A stretch of DNA of 41,339 nt from Dethiobacter sp. (GTDB lineage: Bacteria > Bacillota > Dethiobacteria > Dethiobacterales > Dethiobacteraceae): positions 1-41,339 of the forward strand of contig JAGXRN010000015.1 in the NCBI GenBank assembly GCA_018335875.1. The letters run 5' to 3'. The notes under the pieces were generated by a model. That model was not told where the DNA came from. It did no database searches and saw only the letters and a list, made by a program, of their open reading frames with translations. Shown piece after piece: positions 23,043-29,780 of the stretch (the stretch's first letter is position 1; each line of letters opens with the position of its first letter). The translations under genes were made by a program, and so were the position numbers.

Positions 23043-23675
23043 TTAGTTATGCATCAGACGGACCCGTAAGGCTTCGCCCAGCCGGCGGGCTTTTTCACGA
23101 AGATCAGGGTCATCGTCGAAGTTTTTGACCATATAAGGTTGGATTTTCGCATCAGCGCCGTAGAGCACTTTAACATTCGATATCACACACTCTTCACCAC
23201 ACCCGCAGACAACGCAGGTTGGATGGCCGCATGTTTGCATTGAGCCCACCACCTCCATACCCTGGGCTTTGCAGAACAGCTTCAGCCAGTCTTCTACTGC
23301 CTGATTGGCCTTATACCCGCCGGCGATAACAACTGCCGGTTTACCTTTAAGGAGTATTTTCCTGTGGCGCAGGGAATATGTACGTTCACAGAATGTTTTG
23401 GTGCGGGCATCCGTGGAAGCAAAAGTGGGGTAGCCGGCGATAATGACGGCATCGGCGTCTCTGATCTTTCCTTCCAGAACTTCACTGTAATCGTCCTTTT
23501 GCACACAGTGATTGGTTTCCACACATTTCAGGCAAGCCAGACATGGGTTTAATTTGTAATGCGACAGTTTAATAAATTCATAATCCAGACCGCCGGCTTC
23601 GGCAACGGCCTTAACGGTTTTATCGAGGTTTCCCTCTTTGACGGGGCTTCCACTGACGGCAAGTATTTTCATCAT
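23043..23675 (-). CDS. Flavodoxin-fold FMN-dependent oxidoreductase with cysteine motif
   Basis: 210 residues. ILAVSGSPVKEGNLDKTV is the phosphate-binding loop of the NADPH-dependent FMN reductase/flavodoxin fold, followed by LNPCLACLKCVETNHCVQKDD, a CxxCxxC-type segment typical of iron-sulfur flavoproteins and related reductases, and AVIIAGYPTFASTDARTK. C-terminal CGHPTCVVCGCGEEC adds six more cysteines, more than in ordinary flavodoxin-like reductases. Likely cytoplasmic reductase of unknown substrate, possibly holding an iron-sulfur cluster. Start ATG 23673-23675 (a second ATG follows) with GGAGG upstream. A palindrome (23733-23752) lies 58 bases upstream. Confidence 0.8.
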   Translation of the reverse strand: MMKILAVSGSPVKEGNLDKTVKAVAEAGGLDYEFIKLSHYKLNPCLACLKCVETNHCVQKDDYSEVLEGKIRDADAVIIAGYPTFASTDARTKTFCERTYSLRHRKILLKGKPAVVIAGGYKANQAVEDWLKLFCKAQGMEVVGSMQTCGHPTCVVCGCGEECVISNVKVLYGADAKIQPYMVKNFDDDPDLREKARRLGEALRVRLMHN

Positions 23676-23732
23676 TTTTTTTCCTCCGGTTCTCTTATTT
23701 AAAGTAAATTATATCATGAAGCTCATTGGGAT

Positions 23733-23752
23733 GATGTAAAATACTTTACATC
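23733..23752. promoter_or_regulatory. Perfect 8+8 palindrome, candidate operator
   Basis: GATGTAAA, ATAC, TTTACATC: an 8-base inverted repeat with a 4-base spacer, 58 bases upstream of the flavodoxin-type gene start. The size and shape suit a dimeric repressor or activator. The regulator is unknown. Confidence 0.45.
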
Positions 23753-23891
23753 TGTGCCCCAGCATACTCATTAGGCTGTAAACCGTACTTAATGCTTAAT
23801 TCTGGCAGTACTGCAACTAAATACATGTTGGTAGCAAGATATTTTTGAGAATAATAAATTTGTGGATAAAAAGTCAAAGGTGTGATAGTTC

Positions 23892-24755
23892 TTGAGGTTG
23901 CTTTTTCCGTTCAGAAAAAAAGAAGAAACTGAAAAAATGGGAGAAAATGTAGCTATCGGCCAGCTGGGCAACACTTTTCCGAGGAACAGCGCCCATGTGA
24001 AAATCGACGGAATTGGGTTGTTTCGGCTTGACCTGCAAGCCGTAAAGACAAAACGTGACGACCTTTTCCAGGATGGGCAGTTTTCTGTCTTTGATATGCT
24101 TTCAGGACTCGCTGAAAACGGCAGTATTGATCTAAAACATCATTTTGATGAAAACCTTAATACTTACGTTATTGAGTCGATTAATGGTAAACAAAACTGG
24201 TGGTATGTGGCGTACTATGACGGAGGATGGCCGGAAAAAAATGTTTTCAGGATGGATCATTTCCCCTATAAAGACAAAATGCATATTACATTATATCAGT
24301 CTTCCGCCACTGATATAAAAAAGATACATGAGAATTTCACCACAGAAACGCAAAGCAGGCAGGCAAACAAATGTGTTATGGTACAGAATGTCCTTATCAG
24401 GGGTAAACGGGACAGAATTACATTTGAAAATGTGGAAGTCCGGCCTCACAATACGCGTAATGATGTATTCCGGGACGGAGTGATCACAGCACTTGATGTA
24501 ATTTTATCCCTGGCCGATGAAAAAAAGCTGACATATGGGCTGAAATGGCGTGAATCACTGGGTGCTGCACGGGTGGTAAAAAGTTTTTGGGTGGAAAAGA
24601 TAAATGATGAGCAGAGTTATGAAACCTGCGGCTTTGTGTACGAGGAAGGCTTCAGAGCATTTCGGTACGGACGCGGGAATCATATACATCTTCCGTCCGA
24701 CGTCAGGATTATCAATTCTCCCGAGTACATGGAGTGGTTTTGGATTTGCCTGTGA
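23892..24755 (+). CDS. Protein with two DUF4430-like domains, unknown function
   Basis: 287 residues from TTG 23892 (AAAGGTG nine bases upstream; ATG 23937 is an alternative). Two similar halves are visible, about residues 36-150 and 160-287. Each has a VKIDGIGLFRLDL or DRITFENVEVRPH strand, a DLFQDGQFSVFDMLSGLAE or DVFRDGVITALDVILSLAD helix, and a strand ending in SINGKQNWWYVAYYDGG or EKINDEQSYETCGFVYEEG. This pattern (helix, then a WxY strand) resembles DUF4430. No clear signal peptide; the N-terminus is basic. It lies 34 bases before a proteinase gene, probably an operon. Confidence 0.6.
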   Translation: MRLLFPFRKKEETEKMGENVAIGQLGNTFPRNSAHVKIDGIGLFRLDLQAVKTKRDDLFQDGQFSVFDMLSGLAENGSIDLKHHFDENLNTYVIESINGKQNWWYVAYYDGGWPEKNVFRMDHFPYKDKMHITLYQSSATDIKKIHENFTTETQSRQANKCVMVQNVLIRGKRDRITFENVEVRPHNTRNDVFRDGVITALDVILSLADEKKLTYGLKWRESLGAARVVKSFWVEKINDEQSYETCGFVYEEGFRAFRYGRGNHIHLPSDVRIINSPEYMEWFWICL

Positions 24756-24789
24756 CGTTAAGCTAAATAATAGAAAGGGGCAGTAATTT

Positions 24790-25617
24790 ATGAATCCTGT
24801 GCTGATTATCTGGTTATTCTTCATCCTTTCGGCCTTTTTGCCGATGGTCAAACAGCGCCGCCTTGATTCCAACCGTTTAAAACTTTTGCGTTATTTGCAG
24901 GCAAAACGTGGTTCTCAGGTAATCACGTTGATTCACAGGCAGGAGCACTTAAGTTTTTTGGGTATTCCCCTGACACGGTTTATTAATATCGAGGATTCAG
25001 AATTAATTCTGCGGGCGATTCGTCTGACACCGGACCATGTGCCAATCGATTTAATCCTGCATACCCCGGGCGGCCTTGTCCTGGCTTCCGAGCAGATTTC
25101 CACGGCACTGCTAAAACACCCGGCTAAAGTCACAGTTTTTGTGCCTCATTACGCCATGTCGGGCGGCACAATGATTGCCCTGGCAGCCGACGAGATCGTT
25201 ATGGATGACAACGCGGTACTTGGACCGGTGGATCCCCAAATCGGCAGTTTCCCTGCGGTATCTATCATCAGGACGGTTGAGCAGAAAAGCAAGGACGAAG
25301 TGGATGACCAGACACTGATTCTCGCCGACATTGCCGAAAAGGCGTTAAAACAGGTTGAAGAGACGATTTTTCATTTGCTGAAGAAACATTTAGATGAGGA
25401 GAACTCACGTAAGACAGCCGGGTTGCTCAGCCAGGGGAAATGGACACATGATTTTCCCATAAATAGTGATATGTTGCGCGATTTCGGCCTGAAAGTCTCA
25501 ACGGACGTTCCCAGGGAGATTTACAGCCTGATGGACTTGTACCCACAGCCTCCGCAAAGAAGACCTTCTGTACAGTACATCCCGCTTCCTGCGGAAACAC
25601 AAGATAAGCGGCGGTAG
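24790..25617 (+). CDS. SDH-family Clp-fold serine proteinase, membrane-anchored
   Basis: 275 residues, PF01972-type (SppA/ClpP-like fold). N-terminal hydrophobic anchor (residues 3-20), then LILHTPGGLVLASEQISTAL (about 88-107), and the catalytic serine in HYAMSGGTMIALAADEIV (Ser124), with VLGPVDPQIG following as in the family. It probably degrades membrane-associated peptides; the substrate is unknown. GAAAGGGGC lies ten bases before ATG 24790. The C-terminal tail, SVQYIPLP, also occurs in a remnant at 2.8 kb. Neighbours are the DUF4430-like protein upstream and a small membrane protein downstream, suggesting an operon. Confidence 0.85.
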   Translation: MNPVLIIWLFFILSAFLPMVKQRRLDSNRLKLLRYLQAKRGSQVITLIHRQEHLSFLGIPLTRFINIEDSELILRAIRLTPDHVPIDLILHTPGGLVLASEQISTALLKHPAKVTVFVPHYAMSGGTMIALAADEIVMDDNAVLGPVDPQIGSFPAVSIIRTVEQKSKDEVDDQTLILADIAEKALKQVEETIFHLLKKHLDEENSRKTAGLLSQGKWTHDFPINSDMLRDFGLKVSTDVPREIYSLMDLYPQPPQRRPSVQYIPLPAETQDKRR

Positions 25618-25680
25618 GTTTTAAATGGCTGTTTTACTGCGTGAGTTATTCTGTGTGGAGCAAAGAGAAAGGGATCTAAA

Positions 25681-26097
25681 TTGTCGGATAATAAGCAAAA
25701 AAATACCGTTGCAGTACCAAAAGGCCTGCGCCGGTGGTTTGTTGTACACTTCATTGTTGATATCATAGCTGCCATTCCACTTTTCTTTTTACCGGAGACT
25801 GTTTTGGCAGCATTTAGCTGGCCGCGGATCGATCCTTTTGCGACCCGCCTGGTGGCGGCCGCTTTTTTTGGCATAGGAATTGAGTCGCTTCTTGCCAGGA
25901 ACGGGTCCAGTCAAGCTTTTCATAGTATGCTTAATTTAAAGATAATATGGTCGTCTTTTGCTGTTGCAGGCATTACATTTACGATGTTTAGCCAGAACTT
26001 GTATATAAACAATTTAGCCTGGACCATTTTTTTTATATTTCTCTTTTTTCTGTTTCTGTGGATTTACTGGAAGCTCTTCCTGATTTTGAGAAACTAA
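25681..26097 (+). CDS. Small hydrophobic membrane protein, unknown function
   Basis: 138 residues from TTG 25681, with AAGGGATC upstream. About four membrane segments, beginning after a basic lead (KGLRRWFVVHFIVDIIAA), and ending in a very Phe-rich helix (IFFIFLFFLFLWIYWKLF). I recognise no named domain. It follows the Clp-fold proteinase after 63 bases on the same strand and may be part of that operon. Confidence 0.65.
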   Translation: MSDNKQKNTVAVPKGLRRWFVVHFIVDIIAAIPLFFLPETVLAAFSWPRIDPFATRLVAAAFFGIGIESLLARNGSSQAFHSMLNLKIIWSSFAVAGITFTMFSQNLYINNLAWTIFFIFLFFLFLWIYWKLFLILRN

Positions 26098-26244
26098 AGT
26101 CAAAGAGAATATCTGTCCTACGTTGGGTAGCTGCGACATTTCTGAAATATTGTTATTCTTACCTATATCTTAACCGTTTTTGTGAAGTAAAAAACGCCAT
26201 GTGACCATTTCGTGACCAAATTTGTATTTTTAGGCTTGATAAGT

Positions 26245-26267
26245 GAAATGTGCAAAATTTACATTTC
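26245..26267. promoter_or_regulatory. Inverted repeat directly upstream of the selC promoter
   Basis: GAAATGT (26245-26251) and ACATTTC (26261-26267) form a 7-base inverted repeat with a 9-base spacer, ending nine bases before the -35 box. Its position suits a transcription factor site for selC; this is inference from shape. Confidence 0.35.
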
Positions 26268-26276
26268 CAAAAAGCC

Positions 26277-26305
26277 TTGATTTTAAAGGGGTTTTCCGGT
26301 ATAAC
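26277..26305 (+). promoter_or_regulatory. Sigma-A promoter of selC
   Basis: TTGATT (26277-26282), 17-base spacer, TATAAC (26300-26305). The tRNA begins at 26313, so transcription would start almost at its first base. Confidence 0.75.
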
Positions 26306-26312
26306 TATATGT

Positions 26313-26408
26313 GGGAGTAGATGTCTGTCTGGTGAGGGCCCCGGACTTCAAATCCGGTGGCGGGCGCAGCCCGTCCGTGGTGGGTTCGATTCCCACCTAC
26401 TCCCGCCA
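26313..26408 (+). tRNA. selC: tRNA-Sec (UCA anticodon)
   Basis: 93 bases plus an encoded CCA (26406-26408). The acceptor stem has eight base pairs, GGGAGTAG with CTACTCCC, as in selenocysteine tRNA. The anticodon arm CCGGA-CTTCAAA-TCCGG carries TCA at 26348-26350, complementary to UGA. A long extra arm follows (GGCGGGCGCAGCCCGTCC region), and the T arm GTGGG-TTCGATT-CCCAC is standard. It decodes the in-frame TGA codons of the four selenoprotein genes in this window and lies about 11 kb from selA, selB and selD. Confidence 0.98.
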
Positions 26409-26416
26409 AATAATGA

Positions 26417-26447
26417 CTGTTAATTTCTGGAAATAGAAATTAAACAG
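26417..26447 (+). terminator. Hairpin just after tRNA-Sec
   Basis: CTGTTAATTTCT pairs with AGAAATTAAACAG around a GGAAAT loop (one-base bulge), nine bases beyond the CCA. No U tract follows, so it may be a processing or stabilising structure instead of a true terminator. Confidence 0.4.
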
Positions 26448-26502
26448 TTAATCCGGTGGTGCAGAATCTGAAATTTTACACCACAGGATTGTACGTTTTG
26501 GG

Positions 26503-26545
26503 TCCCCTATTCGTTTATTTTAACAAAGCGAATAAGGGAATTTTT
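26503..26545 (+). terminator. Rho-independent terminator after selC
   Basis: TCCCCTATTCG (26503-26513) pairs with CGAATAAGGGA (26529-26539) with one bulge, followed by ATTTTT. It separates selC from the downstream cupin gene. Sequence 26448-26655 otherwise holds no gene that I can see. Confidence 0.65.
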
Positions 26546-26655
26546 ACATTAATAGTGTTCGTTAAAAAAAAACTATAACAGTTTTAGAGACTTTAAGCAG
26601 GATGAGATATGCTCGTTGTAGAACAATTTTTGTTAAGAAGGAAGAGGTGGTTTTT

Positions 26656-27015
26656 GTGCAGAGAATAGTTAACATTCTCTTTCCCGAACCCGGTGATGGA
26701 ATGAAAAATATGCTTTTTAACAACGCGGATGTAAAAGCGGTAAAGGTTAAACTTGCCCCGGGAGAGGCCGCTGAGAATTGTGTAATTGATGCGCCGGTGC
26801 TTTTGTTTGTCATTGAGGGGAAGGGGACTCTTGTAATCGAAGAGGACTCATACCCGTTGACAGAGGGTGATTTGACTGTGGTTCCCTCCGGGAAAAACAG
26901 GCATTTGGAAGCGGGTGCAACTACACTGCGAATTCTGGCAGTGCAAAGCCATCAGGCGGAAAAAACCTGCGGCTTGTGTGCACTGCTGGAAGACTGTGTT
27001 ACTCTTAAAGATTAG
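26656..27015 (+). CDS. Cupin-domain protein with C-terminal cysteines
   Basis: 119 residues from GTG 26656 (AGAGGTGG upstream). One cupin fold is visible: VKVKLAPGEAAENCV, VLLFVIEGKGTLVIEEDSYPL, LTEGDLTVVPSGKNRHLEAG. The usual first metal-binding motif is degenerate, while the second keeps a His (NRHLEA). The end has CGLCALLEDC, a C-x2-C-x6-C pattern that could hold a metal or be redox-active. Function unknown; genes like this occur as small sensors or dioxygenase-like proteins. Convergent with the truncated QueG-like gene, with only a few bases between. Confidence 0.8.
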   Translation: MQRIVNILFPEPGDGMKNMLFNNADVKAVKVKLAPGEAAENCVIDAPVLLFVIEGKGTLVIEEDSYPLTEGDLTVVPSGKNRHLEAGATTLRILAVQSHQAEKTCGLCALLEDCVTLKD

Positions 27016-27018
27016 TCT

Positions 27019-27450
27019 CTACTTGGGAATTTCTCTTTCACATGGCACGTTTGTTTGACAGAGTCCACAGCCTGCTATTTTAACGCCAGACCTTTCTTCA
27101 GACCTCACTTGTTTCCTGACATAGGCCTCGCATAAATCCTTGTCGTGGCCATTTTCAGTTATCGCGCCGCCGGGGCAGCGGTCTATACAGATACCACAGC
27201 TTTTGTCCCTGTAGTGCAGGCAGTAGCCATATGGGCCTGCATAGTCCCGCCGGGTGGGCTCAAGGACAAGGTCGGTAATAATACTGCCGCAGCGATGGGC
27301 CATTCCTCTGGCGGTTATCAACCCGTCGGTCAGGCTGAAAGTCCCCAATCCGGCAGCATAAGCGGCATGCCTCTCAGACCAGGTTGAGGCCAGGCCTACC
27401 CTGGGATCGTGAAGCCTATTCCACTTCAAATAATTCCGTAGGGGTGAGGT
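27019..27450 (-). pseudogene. QueG-like iron-sulfur protein, 5' truncated
   Basis: The C-terminal half of the same family as the gene at 9772-10602: LHDPRVGLASTWSERHAAYA, FSLTDGLITARGMAHRCGSI, then cysteines CGICIDRCPGGAI and CGLCQTNVPCEREIPK. The first half (about 130 residues) is missing; upstream codons turn into a hydrophobic, unrelated stretch. A TTG at 27427-27429 would be the first start, without a ribosome binding site. Likely a dead paralogue. Confidence 0.75.
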
Positions 27451-27577
27451 GTCGATAGATATCAGTAGAATACCAGTAATAATAAAAAATATGGAGCAAA
27501 TTAACAGGTTTACAATTCTGTCCTACCATGCTAAACTATAAATACCAAACATATGTTCGAGCAAGGAGGCAGAGTAT

Positions 27578-27904
27578 TTGAAAACACATAACTTTTCAGC
27601 AAGCCGTATAATCCTGCCGCAGCACAGGCAGGACTTTTTGTCACAAAAACAAAAAGCTCTGCAGACTGAAAGCCTGAAACGGCCCATACTTGACTGTCAG
27701 CGTCTTTTTGAGTTCCAGTGCCTGCTTGAAAAGTCGCTGCACGATGGCTTGGTGCTGAGGATTGTTGCCCTGGTTCAATCAGGGAGGATGAATACTACGG
27801 GTATCGTGAAGCAAATAGATCTCTACAGAGGGCAGATTGATGTGGAAACGCTTGAAGGGCTGAGGACTTTAACTGCGTCGGACATAATTGATATTTTAGG
27901 CTAA
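27578..27904 (+). CDS. YolD-like protein
   Basis: 108 residues from TTG 27578, with AAGGAGG eight bases upstream. The pattern ILPQHRQDFLSQKQKALQTE, a central LLEKSLHDGLVLRIVALVQSG and a beta-rich end GIVKQIDLYRGQIDVE matches the YolD-like family (PF08863) of spore-forming Firmicutes, which often sits beside DNA polymerase Y-family genes. Here no polymerase is adjacent, so the role is unknown. A terminator follows at 27912-27937. Confidence 0.6.
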   Translation: MKTHNFSASRIILPQHRQDFLSQKQKALQTESLKRPILDCQRLFEFQCLLEKSLHDGLVLRIVALVQSGRMNTTGIVKQIDLYRGQIDVETLEGLRTLTASDIIDILG

Positions 27905-27911
27905 ACGGTAA

Positions 27912-27937
27912 AAAGCAGGGGAGTTCTCCCCTGCTTT
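27912..27937. terminator. Bidirectional terminator
   Basis: AAAGCAGGGGA (27912-27922) pairs perfectly with TCCCCTGCTTT (27927-27937), loop GTTC. It sits between the YolD-like gene and the convergent coo operon end. Confidence 0.85.
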
Positions 27938-27955
27938 AGAAATGATATACCGTAT

Positions 27956-29218
27956 TTAAGCTGAGTGGCGCAGGATGTCGGCGTAGGAAAACGACGGTTG
28001 GAGCAGGCAGTTTTTATAAGCGCTGACGTCTGTTTTATTGCGGATCAGAGCGCCAAGGACTCCTGCCTGTTTGATGTCGCCGACTAAAATCATTCCCTGC
28101 AGCCTGTTGTCTCTTAGGATTAGTTTTTTATAAAGCTGGTATGCGGGTTGGTCAAGTGTAAGAACTTCGTAACCTTCTTCTTCTGTGCCTCTGGATGCTC
28201 CCATGGCAATGGCAGGTACTGCACGGAATTCGACGGCGTTTTTAAGGCCAATCATGCCGCTGTACTTCTTATCATTGCCGGCCATGTTATGGGCGGCATA
28301 CCTGCCCTGTACGACTGCATTTGGCCAGATGGGCGTCAGCCCGATACTGCCGCTGACGACATCCAGTGTTTCCACCACGTCCCCTGCGGCAAAGATATCC
28401 GGCAGGGAAGTGCGCATTCTGCTGTCCACCATGATGCCGCGGTTTATTTTAATGCCTGTATCCCTGACAAGCGCCACATTGGCGCTTGTTCCGGCAGCCA
28501 TAATGAGTAGGTCGGCCTGCAGGCTGTCACCGCTGGAGAGAATTACCTTTTTCCCTGCACTGCGGAGCTTGCCGGGAAAGGCGGGGCCTTCTATTTCTTT
28601 GACACCGGCGCCGGTGATGAGGTTAACTCCGGCTTGGCGAATGTCGTCGGCAAGGATGCCGGCGCTTTTTTCGTCGAACTGCAGTGCCAGGATCTGTGGC
28701 GCCATTTCCACCACAGTAACATCCAGCCCGCGACTGCGCAGGGCGTAGGCGGCTTCGAGGCCGATAAAACCACCTCCGACTATGACAGCATTGCGGCTTG
28801 ACTTTGCAGCTTCCAGGATGCGGTTAGCGTCATCTATGGTGCGCAGGCCAAAGGCATCTTCAGTTTGCAGTCCGGGAATGGGAGGGATGAAAGGTGAAGC
28901 GCCGCTGGCGACCAGCAGCTTGTCGTATTGCAGCCGGCGGCCGTCCTCAAGCACAACCTGGTGCTGCTCGTGGTCAACTGAAACAACCTTTTGTCCAAGC
29001 TCTGTGTTGATGCGGTTTTGACTGTAAAAATTAAGGTCACGTATGCGCAGGCTTTTACTGTCCCGTTCCCCGGACAGAAAGTCCGGTAGCAGGCAGCGGG
29101 AGTAGGCGTGTTCTTTTTCATCGGATATAATTGTAATTTGTGCCTGGTCATCCAGCATGCGCAGGGTTTCGGCCGCCGTTACGCCGGCGGCGCTGTTGCC
29201 TATAATTACATGGTTCAT
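27956..29218 (-). CDS. FAD/NAD(P)-dependent oxidoreductase of the cooS operon
   Basis: 420 residues. FAD motif at the N-terminus (HVIIGNSAAGVTAAETL), a SRCLLP segment as in NADH oxidase/rubredoxin reductase types, NAD motif NAVIVGGGFIGLEAAYALRS, and C-terminal FAD contact DIFAAGDVVE. It lies directly after cooF and cooS in the same direction (15 bases from cooF), an arrangement seen in several anaerobes, where electrons from CO oxidation are thought to go via the ferredoxin to reduce NAD(P)+. Start ATG behind GGGGGC. No Cys pair of the thioredoxin-reductase type; a single Cys (SRCL) near residue 42 may be a redox residue. Confidence 0.88.
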   Translation of the reverse strand: MNHVIIGNSAAGVTAAETLRMLDDQAQITIISDEKEHAYSRCLLPDFLSGERDSKSLRIRDLNFYSQNRINTELGQKVVSVDHEQHQVVLEDGRRLQYDKLLVASGASPFIPPIPGLQTEDAFGLRTIDDANRILEAAKSSRNAVIVGGGFIGLEAAYALRSRGLDVTVVEMAPQILALQFDEKSAGILADDIRQAGVNLITGAGVKEIEGPAFPGKLRSAGKKVILSSGDSLQADLLIMAAGTSANVALVRDTGIKINRGIMVDSRMRTSLPDIFAAGDVVETLDVVSGSIGLTPIWPNAVVQGRYAAHNMAGNDKKYSGMIGLKNAVEFRAVPAIAMGASRGTEEEGYEVLTLDQPAYQLYKKLILRDNRLQGMILVGDIKQAGVLGALIRNKTDVSAYKNCLLQPSFSYADILRHSA

Positions 29219-29233
29219 TTTTTTGCCCCCTTA

Positions 29234-29731
29234 TTAACTGACTACCAGGATTTTTTTTGCTTCCTGCCGGCGCCGTATTTCTGAGAACTCTTCGGGTTCC
29301 ATAAAGAATAGGGCGTTGTTGGGACAGGACGCCACACAAGCTGGAGGTTCCTTGCCCTGGCAGCGGTCGCACTTAAGCGCTTTTGCAGTTTTCCCCCTGT
29401 GGTCCTGGATGATGACGCCGTAGGGGCAGGACATGATGCACATCCAGCAGCCGGCGCATTCCTGGTCGTTGCCTTCATTTGTAACAATACCTGTAACCGG
29501 ATCTTTTTTCATTGCGCCGCTCATGCAGGAATCTACGCAGGGCGCTTCTTCACAGTGGCGGCAGACAATGGGTACTGGTGAGCCTTTGACGTGCTGGAGA
29601 AAAATCCGTGCCGGTGTTCCTTCTGCCAGAGCCCCTGGAATTGTTTTAGACAAAGAGTGTTCAGCTGCACACGCCTGGACGCACATCAGGCAGCCATTAC
29701 ATTTCTCAAAATCGACAAGTATTTCTTTCAA
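29234..29731 (-). CDS. cooF: CooF-type four-cluster ferredoxin
   Basis: 165 residues with four sets of ferredoxin cysteines: CNGCLMCVQACAAEH, CRHCEEAPCVDSC, CAGCWMCIMSCPYG and CDRCQGKEPPACVASCP. This is the pattern of the 4Fe-4S electron-transfer subunit of the CooF/HycB/DmsB group. It takes electrons from CooS and passes them to the neighbouring FAD enzyme. Start TTG 29729-29731 behind GGAGGG, 49 bases after the cooS stop. Confidence 0.9.
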   Translation of the reverse strand: MKEILVDFEKCNGCLMCVQACAAEHSLSKTIPGALAEGTPARIFLQHVKGSPVPIVCRHCEEAPCVDSCMSGAMKKDPVTGIVTNEGNDQECAGCWMCIMSCPYGVIIQDHRGKTAKALKCDRCQGKEPPACVASCPNNALFFMEPEEFSEIRRRQEAKKILVVS

Positions 29732-29780
29732 GAATTAGCCCTCCTTTTTTAAGTCGTGAGAGGAAACCCGAAAGCTAATG

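Noticed and set aside
26192..26220. CRISPR-like direct repeat GTGACCA upstream of selC
   Set aside because: Only two 7-base copies 12 bases apart; no array, no cas genes in the window.
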